From assembly GCA_019118645.1 (NCBI GenBank), contig DWYN01000074.1, positions 1 to 50,121 on the forward strand: a DNA stretch of 50,121 nucleotides, read 5' to 3'. This DNA is from Candidatus Blautia excrementipullorum (GTDB lineage: Bacteria > Bacillota > Clostridia > Lachnospirales > Lachnospiraceae). Below the pieces are notes generated by a model, which searched no databases, was not told the origin of the DNA, and was given only the letters and a program-made list of their open reading frames with translations. Both the position numbers and the translations under genes were made by a program. Positions 34,006 through 41,861 of the stretch are shown here, piece after piece. Each line of letters starts with the position of its first letter. Position 1 is the first letter of the stretch.

Positions 34006-35445
34006 TTGAAAAAATTTATGACTTGTTTAACAGCTTTTTTTCTGCTTTTTCTGAACTGCCCCGTTGCTGTATGGGCAGCCGGAGAGAGCACTGCGGAGTC
34101 AGGGGTGCCGATCTGGCTTTGTATTCCTTTTGCAGGCTTACTGCTCTGCATTGCCATCATGCCGCTGGTGAAAGGAGAATGGTGGGAAGCTCATCAGCCC
34201 CTGGTGGTGGCTCTTTGGATTCTTGTTCTTGTGATTCCTTTTGCCGTGCTTTACGGAGTGGGAGACACTGTGGAGACGGTGCTGGAATGTACGGTAAATG
34301 ATTATCTGACGTTTATTATATTGCTTTTCGGTTTGTTCTGTGTTTCCGGAAACATTACCATGGAGGGGGATTTTGCGGGATCTCCCAGGATCAATGTGGG
34401 TCTCCTTGCCCTGGGGACGCTGCTTTCAAGCTGTATCGGAACTACTGGAGCCAGTATGCTGATGGTGCGCCCGGTAATCAAAATGAACTCATGGCGGAAA
34501 AGAAAGAGCCATATTATGATCTTCTTTATTTTTATGGTTTCCAATATGGGGGGCTGCCTGACTCCGATCGGCGATCCGCCGCTTCTGATGGGCTTTATGA
34601 GAGGCGTGCCTTTCTTCTGGAGTCTGCACCTTTTCCCGGTTCTGCTTTTCAATATGGTGATTCTTCTTTTTATCTTTTATCATCTTGACAAGAGAAATTA
34701 CCGAAAGGACATTGCGGAAGGACGTAAGCCGGATATCAGCAGACCGGGAACAGAATTCCGCATTGACGGGCTTCACAATATTATTTTCCTTATCATGATT
34801 GTTGCCGCCGTAATCCTGAGCGGTGTGCTGCCGGGAATGCCCGCTTTCCAGGATGCTGCCGGAAATGTAAGAGGAATCCATATTTTCGGAGAGGTTTCTC
34901 TGAGCTTTCCGTCTCTCATTGAAATTGTCCTGATCCTTCTGGCTGCTTTTCTGTCCTTTAAGACCACAAGCAGTGAGATCAGAACCAGAAACCACTTTAC
35001 CTGGGGCGCAATAAAAGAAGTTGCCGTTCTCTTTGTAGGAATCTTTATCACGATGCAGCCGGCGCTGATGCTTCTGAAAGCCGTGGGCCCGAATCTCGGC
35101 CTTTCAGAACCTTATCAGATGTTCTGGGCCACAGGAGCCCTTTCCAGCTTCCTGGACAATACGCCCACTTATCTGGTGTTCCTGACAACCGCCGGGACCC
35201 TTGGATTTACAAGCGGAATCTCCACAACCCTCGGCACTCTTCCGGAGAGAATGCTCTCTGCGATCTCCTGCGGCGCCGTCTTTATGGGAGCCAACACTTA
35301 CATTGGAAATGCACCGAACTTTATGGTAAAGTCCATCTCTGACGAAAATGGTGTCAATATGCCTTCTTTCTTCGGATATATGCTGTGGTCTGTTTCCATC
35401 CTGATCCCGGTATTCATCATAGATATGCTTGTATTCTTTTTATAA
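34006..35445 (+). CDS. NhaD/ArsB-superfamily sodium:proton antiporter
   Basis: About 479 residues with a cleavable signal peptide (KKFMTCLTAFFLLFL...WAA) and about 11 membrane segments. Family motifs: SCIGTTGASMLMVRPVIKMN near 150, NMGGCLTPIGDPPLLMGFMRGVPFFW near 187-212, and FLDNTPTYLVFL near 385, as in NhaD-type ion transporters. It likely exchanges Na+ for H+ or carries a carboxylate. Start TTG 34006 follows AGAGGTGA and gives a proper signal peptide; GTG 33988 would have no ribosome site. Followed after 15 bases by the cytidylate-kinase-like gene, probably one unit. Confidence 0.87.
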   Translation: MKKFMTCLTAFFLLFLNCPVAVWAAGESTAESGVPIWLCIPFAGLLLCIAIMPLVKGEWWEAHQPLVVALWILVLVIPFAVLYGVGDTVETVLECTVNDYLTFIILLFGLFCVSGNITMEGDFAGSPRINVGLLALGTLLSSCIGTTGASMLMVRPVIKMNSWRKRKSHIMIFFIFMVSNMGGCLTPIGDPPLLMGFMRGVPFFWSLHLFPVLLFNMVILLFIFYHLDKRNYRKDIAEGRKPDISRPGTEFRIDGLHNIIFLIMIVAAVILSGVLPGMPAFQDAAGNVRGIHIFGEVSLSFPSLIEIVLILLAAFLSFKTTSSEIRTRNHFTWGAIKEVAVLFVGIFITMQPALMLLKAVGPNLGLSEPYQMFWATGALSSFLDNTPTYLVFLTTAGTLGFTSGISTTLGTLPERMLSAISCGAVFMGANTYIGNAPNFMVKSISDENGVNMPSFFGYMLWSVSILIPVFIIDMLVFFL

Positions 35446-35460
35446 GGAGGTCGGACAGAT

Positions 35461-36450
35461 ATGCAGGAAAATCGCGAAAAATATACAGAACTGGCAAACA
35501 GAATTTATGATCTTGACGAAGAGGTTTACAAATGCGTAGGTTCCAGCCTGGGCCGCACCTTCACTGGAGGAAGAGAGAGCACCGTCAGAACGCTGAGCGT
35601 TATGATGTATACCAGGCCTGACAGCCATCTTCTGCGGAGCGAGCTGGCGCTGATCAGCAATATGGCGAGAACCATAAAAAATAAAGAAGATAAGTCCCGC
35701 ATGATGGAGAGATATAATCAGATTCTCAAAGAAATCGAGGCGCTGCCGGATGTGTTCGGCAAGGAGGACATTGTAGACGCGGAGAGGGTCGCCCTGAACA
35801 ATCTTGTTCTGAGAAGGCAGAAAATATCGGAAGACGATCATCTGGTGATCTGCATCAGCCGTACCCAGGGAAGCGCGGGAAATGACATCGGCTTTGAACT
35901 GGCGGATGACCTGAAAATCAATTATTACGATGTGGAAATTTTTGATCAGGTTCTGAAACGTCTGGAGGCGGACAAGAACGTGATAAATGACAAAGAGAGT
36001 TTCGCGGATTTTAATAAATACGGAAAGAAGAATCCGGAAAGCCTGAAAACAAAGCTCAGAGAATTCAACCGGTATCACGGGCTGCCGAAGCAGGATGCGA
36101 TATTTTTCAATATGAGCGACCTGATCTGCAGCCTTGCCCGCACGGAAGACTGTATCATTATGGGAAGATGCGCCGACGCAATCCTGAAAAATAATCATAT
36201 TCCTCATGTCAGCCTGTTTATCAGCGCGCCGTTCACTGTGCGCGTGCAGCATATTATGGCGGTGAGAAATATGGGGCTGAAGCAGGCTGCCCGCTTCCTG
36301 AAAAAAATGGACAGACAGCACAGACGCTATTATGAGTTCTATACAGGGGAGAAGTGGGGAAAACCAGAAAACTACGACCTCTGTATCAACAGTGCGAATT
36401 ATGGAATCAAAGAGACCATAGACGTTATTAAGAGACTTTTGGATCAGTAA
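35461..36450 (+). CDS. Cytidylate kinase-like family protein
   Basis: 329 residues. The C-terminal about 200 residues form a P-loop-kinase-like domain of the cytidylate kinase-like family (VICISRTQGSAGNDIG near 130, IIMGRCADAIL near 238, DLCINSANYG near 306). The typical GxxGxGK is replaced by RTQGSAGND. An N-terminal helical extension of about 110 residues precedes it. The substrate is unknown; it need not be CMP. AAGGAGG lies before the start. Its tie to the upstream antiporter may reflect regulation of ion or nucleotide balance, which is speculative. Confidence 0.82.
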   Translation: MQENREKYTELANRIYDLDEEVYKCVGSSLGRTFTGGRESTVRTLSVMMYTRPDSHLLRSELALISNMARTIKNKEDKSRMMERYNQILKEIEALPDVFGKEDIVDAERVALNNLVLRRQKISEDDHLVICISRTQGSAGNDIGFELADDLKINYYDVEIFDQVLKRLEADKNVINDKESFADFNKYGKKNPESLKTKLREFNRYHGLPKQDAIFFNMSDLICSLARTEDCIIMGRCADAILKNNHIPHVSLFISAPFTVRVQHIMAVRNMGLKQAARFLKKMDRQHRRYYEFYTGEKWGKPENYDLCINSANYGIKETIDVIKRLLDQ

Positions 36451-36488
36451 TGAAAAAGCAGGGGAGGATACCGATCCTTCTTCCGAAG

Positions 36489-36535
36489 AAAACAGCTGCC
36501 GGAAAGCAGAAGCTTCCCGGCGGCTGTTTTTCTTT
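36489..36535 (+). terminator. Terminator after the antiporter/kinase unit
   Basis: A 14-bp stem with one T-G pair (36489-36502 with 36517-36530), 14-base loop, then TCTTT. It also lies just beyond the 3' end of the convergent regulator gene and may serve both. Confidence 0.9.
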
Positions 36536-36565
36536 CCCCCGGATCTTCAGCGAAGAGGGGAAGAC

Positions 36566-37210
36566 CTATTTGTTTACATCAATATAACTGTAAAGGGTGT
36601 ATTTTGAAATACCAAAGTAATTTGCGACTTTGTCTCCGGATTTTGTGATAAGAAAGGCGCCTGAATCATTCAGAAACTGAATGGCGGTTACTTTATCCTC
36701 TTTATTCATAAGAGCGACCGGTTTTCCCACAAGAGCCACGGACTCCTCAATCAGATGATCAAGAAGATCGTTCACATTGTGGGTGATCTCCTTCGGCTTT
36801 TCTTCTTTATTGACGGGAGTAATCAGAGAGTGAAGGGCGCTCTCTACGATTGTGAGCTTTGAAATATCGTAGTTTATGCCAAAGACATAGTGAAGACTGC
36901 CGTCATCGTCCCGTATATAGGAAGTGCTGCATTTTAAAATTTTGCCGTCGGAAGTTTTCATCAGGTAACCGGCATGATCTTTTAATTCTTCCTGACTGCC
37001 GTCTTTTTTGCTGTTATGGCGTATCACATCAAATACCGCGTTTGATGGACCGTCTCCGATCCCTCTGTTGGTGACATGCCCGTTTTCAATATACACAATG
37101 GAGTGTTCCGGATCGTTGGTTTTGAGGTCATGAATAACGACTTCACATTCGGGTCCAAACTGGCAGGCTATGTCATGCGCGATCTGCTTTAATACGGTAA
37201 GCCGTCCCAT
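36566..37210 (-). CDS. YheO/DauR-like PAS-HTH transcriptional regulator
   Basis: 214 residues. An N-terminal YheO-type PAS domain (about 5-120: CEVVIHDL, GHVTNRGIG, ILKCSTSYIRDDDG, FGINYDIS) and a C-terminal helix-turn-helix (about 150-214: DKVTAIQFLNDSGAFLITKSG, VANYFGISKYTLYSYID), as in the DauR group that controls D-amino-acid or hydantoin-type catabolic genes. It is divergent from hyuA, which it probably controls, and could control other purine units too. An 11-bp inverted repeat lies in its leader (37250-37283). AGGAGG precedes the start. Confidence 0.9.
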   Translation of the reverse strand: MGRLTVLKQIAHDIACQFGPECEVVIHDLKTNDPEHSIVYIENGHVTNRGIGDGPSNAVFDVIRHNSKKDGSQEELKDHAGYLMKTSDGKILKCSTSYIRDDDGSLHYVFGINYDISKLTIVESALHSLITPVNKEEKPKEITHNVNDLLDHLIEESVALVGKPVALMNKEDKVTAIQFLNDSGAFLITKSGDKVANYFGISKYTLYSYIDVNK

Positions 37211-37249
37211 TTACATTCCTCCTAATATTTTTGTAATGGATTCTTTCTC

Positions 37250-37283
37250 AGGAGTCCCTCTGCGGAAAGAATGAGGGACTCCT
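37250..37283. promoter_or_regulatory. 11-bp inverted repeat in the regulator leader / hyuA upstream region
   Basis: AGGAGTCCCTC (37250-37260) and GAGGGACTCCT (37273-37283) with a 12-base spacer. On the minus strand it is in the regulator 5' leader, about 40 bases before its start. It is not followed by a T-run on that strand. It could be a dimeric regulator site or an RNA hairpin. Confidence 0.65.
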
Positions 37284-37393
37284 CTCCGTATTTTTTAATA
37301 TAACATAAAGGAATAAAAATAAAAAGATTTTTTGCAAAAAAAATGTGGGTTTAAAAATAATTTTATTAAATCAAATTCATTTTGGGATTGTTG

Positions 37394-37422
37394 TTGAAGA
37401 AATAAGAAAATAATGATATATT
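37394..37422 (+). promoter_or_regulatory. Promoter of hyuA
   Basis: TTGAAG (37394-37399), 17-base spacer, TATATT (37417-37422), with TGA before the -10. Leader of about 25 bases to the hyuA start. Confidence 0.75.
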
Positions 37423-37454
37423 AATAAAAAAAATGAGAATTTGGAGGGGCACAT

Positions 37455-38828
37455 ATGAAATATTTGCTGAAAAATGGAACAGTGGTATCCGGGGCGGAAA
37501 GCAAAAAAGCGGACATTTTAATCATAGATGAAAAAATTGCAGATATCGGCCCCGATCTCTCCGATAAGGAGGCGGAAATAATCGATGTGTCCGGAAAGCT
37601 TCTTTTCCCGGGATTCATAGACGGACATACGCACTTTGACCTGGAGGTGGCCGGAACAGTGACGGCGGACGATTTTGAGACAGGAACAAAGGCGGCGCTT
37701 CTGGGAGGGACCACTCTGGTGATTGATTACGCGTCCCAGGACAAAGGGGGACACACACTTCGGGAAGGCCTGGAAAAATGGCACAAAAAAGCGGACGGGA
37801 AATGTTCCTGCGATTACTCTTTTCACATGTCTGTAGTGGAATGGAATGAGGAAACGGAAAAGGAAATCCAGGATATGATTGATCATGGAATCACCAGCTT
37901 TAAGCTGTATATGACGTATCCCGCGATGATGGTAAACGACAGGGACATGTATAAAATTCTGAAAAAGCTTGCGGAATGCGGCTGTTTTGCGGGAGTGCAC
38001 TGCGAGAACGCCGGCGTGATCGACGCTCTGATTGACGAGGCCAAAAAAGAGGGCCGTATGGGGCCGGAAAATCATCCTCTGGTCCGCCCGGATAGCCTGG
38101 AGGCAGAGGCGGTTCACCGGCTTCTGGTGATTGCCGGGGAGGCAGGGGCGCCTGTTATGGTGGTGCATCTGACCAACCGGAAAGCTTATGAAGAGATCCT
38201 TCGGGCTAGAGAAAAGGGACAGACGGTTTATGCGGAAACCTGTCCTCAGTATCTGCTTCTGGATGACAGCGTTTATTCCAAACCGGATTTTCAGGGGGCC
38301 GTTTACGTCTGCGCGCCGCCTATACGCAGGAAGGAAGATCAGGAATGTCTCTGGGAGGCGCTGAAAAAAGAAGAGATTCAGACAGTAGCCACGGATCAGT
38401 GCAGTTTTACCCTGGAACAGAAAGCCCTGGGCAAAGAGGACTTTACAAAAATTCCGGGAGGGCTTCCGGGCGTGGAGACCCGGGGAACACTGCTCTACAC
38501 ATATGGAGTCTGCCCAGGAAAAATCACCCAGGAGCAGATGTGCAAATTCCTCAGTGAAAATCCGGCGAAGCTATACGGCGTATACCCGAGAAAAGGCGCT
38601 CTTCTTCCCGGAAGCGACGCCGATATTGTCGTTCTGGATCCCTCTAAAGAAAGCGTCATCTCGGCAAAAACACACGCCTACAACACGGACAACAACCCCT
38701 TTGAGGGATTTTCTCTTTGCTGCGGAATTGACAAGGTTTTTCTGAGAGGAAATCTTGCGGTGGATGAGGGAGAACTGAAAAAAGAAAAACTGGGTGTTTA
38801 TATTGCGAGAGGAAAAAATCAGATGTAA
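37455..38828 (+). CDS. hyuA: Dihydropyrimidinase / hydantoinase family hydrolase
   Basis: 457 residues, cyclic amidohydrolase. Binuclear zinc site: GHTH (His58, His60), the carboxylated-lysine segment SFKLYMTY near 150, GVHCEN near 183, VVHLTN near 239 and the catalytic Asp in ATDQC near 311, where relatives usually read SDH or TDH. It opens hydantoin or dihydropyrimidine rings to N-carbamoyl amino acids. In this gene set it should act on a purine-derived ring. GGAGGGG lies before ATG 37455. Single-gene unit, divergent from the PAS-HTH regulator, about 8 kb from the yge unit. Confidence 0.93.
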   Translation: MKYLLKNGTVVSGAESKKADILIIDEKIADIGPDLSDKEAEIIDVSGKLLFPGFIDGHTHFDLEVAGTVTADDFETGTKAALLGGTTLVIDYASQDKGGHTLREGLEKWHKKADGKCSCDYSFHMSVVEWNEETEKEIQDMIDHGITSFKLYMTYPAMMVNDRDMYKILKKLAECGCFAGVHCENAGVIDALIDEAKKEGRMGPENHPLVRPDSLEAEAVHRLLVIAGEAGAPVMVVHLTNRKAYEEILRAREKGQTVYAETCPQYLLLDDSVYSKPDFQGAVYVCAPPIRRKEDQECLWEALKKEEIQTVATDQCSFTLEQKALGKEDFTKIPGGLPGVETRGTLLYTYGVCPGKITQEQMCKFLSENPAKLYGVYPRKGALLPGSDADIVVLDPSKESVISAKTHAYNTDNNPFEGFSLCCGIDKVFLRGNLAVDEGELKKEKLGVYIARGKNQM

Positions 38829-38837
38829 ACAGAAGAG

Positions 38838-38877
38838 AAGGGGAGGCCTCTGAAATGGAAGAGAGGCTTCCCCTTTG
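38838..38877. terminator. Bidirectional terminator between hyuA and cyuA
   Basis: A 13-bp stem with one G-T pair (38838-38850 with 38863-38875), 12-base loop. Only a short T-run follows on the plus strand, but its position between convergent stops supports use by both. Confidence 0.8.
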
Positions 38878-38910
38878 ACTGGACCGGAAAACAGATTCTG
38901 GGATTTTTGG

Positions 38911-40203
38911 TCAGCAGTCCTGATTAATATTGGCCCGGTCGATCATGACGTTCAGGATCTCGGTATCTGTGGCGCGCATGCCTACCCGGCCGATGTAGCC
39001 CATGCTTTTGATGGTTTCTTCCACATCGCCCTTAATGATTCCTTCCCCGGGAAGAAAGCTTTTATTCTGGATGCTCAGATGGAAAGCCATCAGGGCAGCG
39101 TCCACCGAGGAGGCGATTTTTGCCGCGCAGGAAGGCTTTGCGCCGTCGCAGACAATTCCGCCTACGTTTCCAAGGGTATTGATAATCGTCAGGGAAACCT
39201 GATGGCAGCTTCCGCCGTACATATAGGTGATCCCCGCCCCGGCTCCGCAGGCCGCGCTGACAGCCCCGCAGTATGCGGAAAGACTGCCTATGTAATATTT
39301 CTGATGAATGGCCACCAGATTGCTGACCACAAGAGAACGGTACAGCTTTTCTCTGGATACCTCCCATTCTTCCGCGTACACGATTACAGGAAGAGATACG
39401 GTGATTCCCTGATTTCCGCTTCCGGAATTGATCACCACAGGCATGGAACATCCGCCCATACGGGCATCGCTTCCTGCGGCGGCCCTGGCGCAGGCCCTTG
39501 TAGTCACTCCCTTTCCCCAGACATGCATCAGCGTTTTGCCGATCTGAGCTCCGTAGTTGTTGTCAAGCCCCTCCTGGGCGATGGCAGTGTTCAGGCGGAT
39601 CTGCTGTTCTATAATCTCAGAGATATCTTCAATCTGCACCTGATCCGCAAAATCCAGAATATCCTTTACCGTCAGGCGGGATTTATCTGCCTCCTTGTCC
39701 GGATCAGCTGTCCGGATATCTTTCTGAAACAGAATTTTCCCGTCCTTTTCCATCTTTACAATATTGGTGTGCTGGCCGGCGATGACGACTTCCGCGCAGT
39801 GTCCGTCTTTTATGGCTTTTGCGGAAATATAAAGGTTGGGAACATTTTCCGCAAGGGCGCAGGAACAGATCCCGTCTTCCACCAGCTTCCGGGCGCGCCG
39901 GATATGAACCTGATTGATCTCCTCCAGAACTTCCAGGGCTTTATCTGCCCGGCCGCCTACAAGACCGAGCACTGCGGCGGTTTCGATTCCTTTCTGTCCG
40001 CCGGAATTGGGCACTGTCACGCCTTTTACATTCTTAATAATGTTTCCGCTTAATTTCATTTCCATGGAATCAGGAAATTCTCCCAGAAGCTCCCGGGCTT
40101 TTGCGGCGGCATAGGCGATGGCGATAGGTTCCGTGCAGCCAAGAGCAGGAACAAGCTCCTGTCTCAGAATCTCCAGATAATTTTGATACAGTGCAGAATC
40201 CAT
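38911..40203 (-). CDS. cyuA: L-cysteine desulfidase family protein (YhaM/CyuA)
   Basis: 430 residues. Cysteines expected to bind a 4Fe-4S cluster appear in PALGCTEPIAIAYA (about 20-33) and in SAYCGAVSAACGAG and CDGAKPSCAAK near 285-350. The family also shows GSGNQGITVSLP. It breaks L-cysteine down to pyruvate, ammonia and sulfide, and is oxygen-sensitive, fitting an anaerobe. It is convergent with hyuA and has its own near-consensus promoter. A link to the purine region is positional only, though both yield pyruvate and ammonia. Confidence 0.92.
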   Translation of the reverse strand: MDSALYQNYLEILRQELVPALGCTEPIAIAYAAAKARELLGEFPDSMEMKLSGNIIKNVKGVTVPNSGGQKGIETAAVLGLVGGRADKALEVLEEINQVHIRRARKLVEDGICSCALAENVPNLYISAKAIKDGHCAEVVIAGQHTNIVKMEKDGKILFQKDIRTADPDKEADKSRLTVKDILDFADQVQIEDISEIIEQQIRLNTAIAQEGLDNNYGAQIGKTLMHVWGKGVTTRACARAAAGSDARMGGCSMPVVINSGSGNQGITVSLPVIVYAEEWEVSREKLYRSLVVSNLVAIHQKYYIGSLSAYCGAVSAACGAGAGITYMYGGSCHQVSLTIINTLGNVGGIVCDGAKPSCAAKIASSVDAALMAFHLSIQNKSFLPGEGIIKGDVEETIKSMGYIGRVGMRATDTEILNVMIDRANINQDC

Positions 40204-40235
40204 GGTGATCTCCTTTCTCTTTCGGTTTCACAATG

Positions 40236-40264
40236 AGTATATGATAAATCATGAAATAATTCAA
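40236..40264 (-). promoter_or_regulatory. Promoter of cyuA
   Basis: On the minus strand TTGAAT (40264-40259), 17-base spacer, TATACT (40241-40236). A palindrome (ATGATAAATCAT, 40241-40252) overlaps the spacer and -10 edge and could be an operator. Confidence 0.75.
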
Positions 40265-40280
40265 TATCATCAAAAGGCTA

Positions 40281-40309
40281 TTGTTGCGGAAGCGGAATCG
40301 TGGTAAAAT
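40281..40309 (+). promoter_or_regulatory. Promoter of the TM1266-hydE-hydG unit
   Basis: TTGTTG (40281-40286), 17-base spacer, TAAAAT (40304-40309). It would give a leader of about 195 bases. Confidence 0.6.
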
Positions 40310-40413
40310 ATTTTTTGTACCGGACTTCTAAGGGGAATACCTGAAAAGGATGGCGCAAGAATGAGAGAAGAAAAAAAGACCGCGGTGGATGCTGCGGTTT
40401 TCTGCGTACATTC

Positions 40414-40439
40414 CGGTGCCGGCCAGGCGCCGTTTTTTT
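40414..40439 (+). terminator. Leader terminator (possible attenuator) upstream of hydE/hydG
   Basis: Stem CGGTGCC (40414-40420) with GGCGCCG (40426-40432), 5-base loop, then seven T. It lies within the leader, about 70 bases before the first start codon. A second hairpin ACCGC/GCGGT (40379-40398) followed by TTTT precedes it. The arrangement suggests conditional termination. Confidence 0.75.
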
Positions 40440-40511
40440 GTTTCTCGGAAACAGAAAAGGCGGAGGAGAAGCGGCCTGGCAAACACAGGAAAACAGAGAA
40501 AGGAGAGGTGT

Positions 40512-40772
40512 ATGGATACAAGGATTGCGGTGACAGCGATTATAGTGGAAGACCGCTCCAAAAGCGGGGAACTGAACAGGCTGCTCCACGATTACGGCGA
40601 GTACATTGTCGGGAGAATGGGAGTGCCCTACAGGGAAAAAGGCGTATCAGTGATCAGTGTGATTTTGGATGCTCCCCAGGAGATCATCAGTGCGCTGTCC
40701 GGAAAGCTTGGAATGCTGGAAGGGGTGTCCAGCAAAACTGTTTATTCCAAAATGCCGGAGAAAACCGTATGA
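40512..40772 (+). CDS. TM1266-type iron-only hydrogenase system regulator (putative)
   Basis: 86 residues with an ACT/NikR-C-like ferredoxin fold pattern: DTRIAVTAIIVEDRS at the start, YGEYIVGRMGVPYREKGVSVISVIL in the middle, SGKLGMLEGVSSKTVYSK at the end. This small family is a regular neighbour of hydE/hydF/hydG. It has no DNA-binding domain, so it may sense a ligand. AAAGGAGAGG lies before ATG 40512, and it overlaps hydE by ATGA. Confidence 0.88.
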   Translation: MDTRIAVTAIIVEDRSKSGELNRLLHDYGEYIVGRMGVPYREKGVSVISVILDAPQEIISALSGKLGMLEGVSSKTVYSKMPEKTV

Positions 40773-41824
40773 GGGAACTTGTGGACAGGCTTTTCCGGAC
40801 CGGGGAGCTTACGGAAGAAGAATTCCGCCGCCTGATCCGGCACCGCACAAAGGAGACAGAGCGGTATGCCAGGGACCTGGCCTGCCAGGTCAGAGAAAAA
40901 AACTATGGAAATCAGATATACATCCGGGGTCTGATTGAGTTTACCAATTACTGCAAAAACGACTGCTATTACTGCGGAATACGCAAAAGCAACAGAAACG
41001 CCCAGAGATACCGTCTCTCACAGGAGGATATCCTGGAGTGCTGCAGACAGGGATACGATCTGGGATTCCGGACTTTTGTCCTCCAGGGAGGAGAAGACGG
41101 ATACTTTACCCCGGAACGCATGGAAAAAATCATAAGGACAGTGAAAGAAACCTATCCGGACTGTGCGCTGACCCTTTCCGTAGGAGAGAAGGACGAAGAA
41201 ACCTACCGGATCTACCGGGAAGCAGGGGCGGACAGGTACCTTCTCCGCCATGAGACAGCAGACGAGGAACATTACCGGAGGCTTCATCCCCGGAGCCTTT
41301 CGCTGGAACACCGAAAGGGATGCCTGCGAACACTGAAAAAACTGGGATTTCAGACAGGCGCCGGCTTTATGGTGGGATCTCCCGGACAGACCCCGGAAAC
41401 ACTGGCGGAAGATTTCCTGTTCCTGAAGGAGCTGAATCCGGAAATGGTGGGCATCGGTCCGTTTATTGCTCATCGGGACACTCCGCTTGGCGGAGAACTG
41501 AACGGAACTCTGCAGGACACGCTGTTTTACCTCGCTCTGGTACGGCTGATGCTTCCGGACGTTCTACTTCCGGCGACCACTGCGCTGGGCACCATTCACC
41601 CGGAGGGAAGCGAACTGGGAATTCTCTCCGGCGCCAATGTGGTAATGCCGAACCTGTCTCCGGTTTCCGTGAGAAAAAAATATATGCTTTACGACGGCAA
41701 AATCTGCACGGGAGACGAGGCGGCGGAACATTTAGAGAATCTGGCGGAAAGAATGAAAAAGATCGGATGCCGGATTGTGACAGACAGAGGAGACTGCAGA
41801 AGGAGCGCCCTTCGGGCATTCTGA
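40769..41824 (+). CDS. hydE: [FeFe]-hydrogenase H-cluster radical SAM maturase HydE
   Basis: 351 residues. Radical SAM cluster motif CxxxCxxC at Cys62, Cys66, Cys69 (NYCKNDCYYCGI), then LQGGEDGYFTPE, RHETADEEHYRRLHP and GFMVGSPGQTPE, all characteristic of HydE. It acts with HydG and HydF to build the 2Fe subcluster of [FeFe]-hydrogenase. ATG 40769 is in an ATGA overlap with the regulator; longer open frame upstream is not coding. hydF and the hydrogenase gene are not in this window. Confidence 0.94.
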   Translation: MRELVDRLFRTGELTEEEFRRLIRHRTKETERYARDLACQVREKNYGNQIYIRGLIEFTNYCKNDCYYCGIRKSNRNAQRYRLSQEDILECCRQGYDLGFRTFVLQGGEDGYFTPERMEKIIRTVKETYPDCALTLSVGEKDEETYRIYREAGADRYLLRHETADEEHYRRLHPRSLSLEHRKGCLRTLKKLGFQTGAGFMVGSPGQTPETLAEDFLFLKELNPEMVGIGPFIAHRDTPLGGELNGTLQDTLFYLALVRLMLPDVLLPATTALGTIHPEGSELGILSGANVVMPNLSPVSVRKKYMLYDGKICTGDEAAEHLENLAERMKKIGCRIVTDRGDCRRSALRAF

Positions 41825-41861
41825 GACCTCTGCAGAAAGAAGAAAGAAAAGAGGAATGCAA

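Larger units (their letters stand above)
40204..40511. other. Divergent intergenic region between cyuA and the hyd unit
   Basis: 308 bases. It holds the cyuA promoter (minus), the hyd promoter (plus), a short palindrome ATGAT-AA-ATCAT at 40241-40252 inside the cyuA promoter spacer, and a 200-base hyd leader with a terminator-like hairpin (40414-40439). An open frame through the leader in the hydE frame is judged not to be a gene. Confidence 0.75.

Noticed and set aside
40361..40768. Open frame continuous with hydE, starting at ATG 40361
   Set aside because: It runs through the terminator hairpin and the regulator gene in another frame, has no good ribosome site, and its translation has no family pattern. 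HydE itself starts at the ATGA overlap at 40769.
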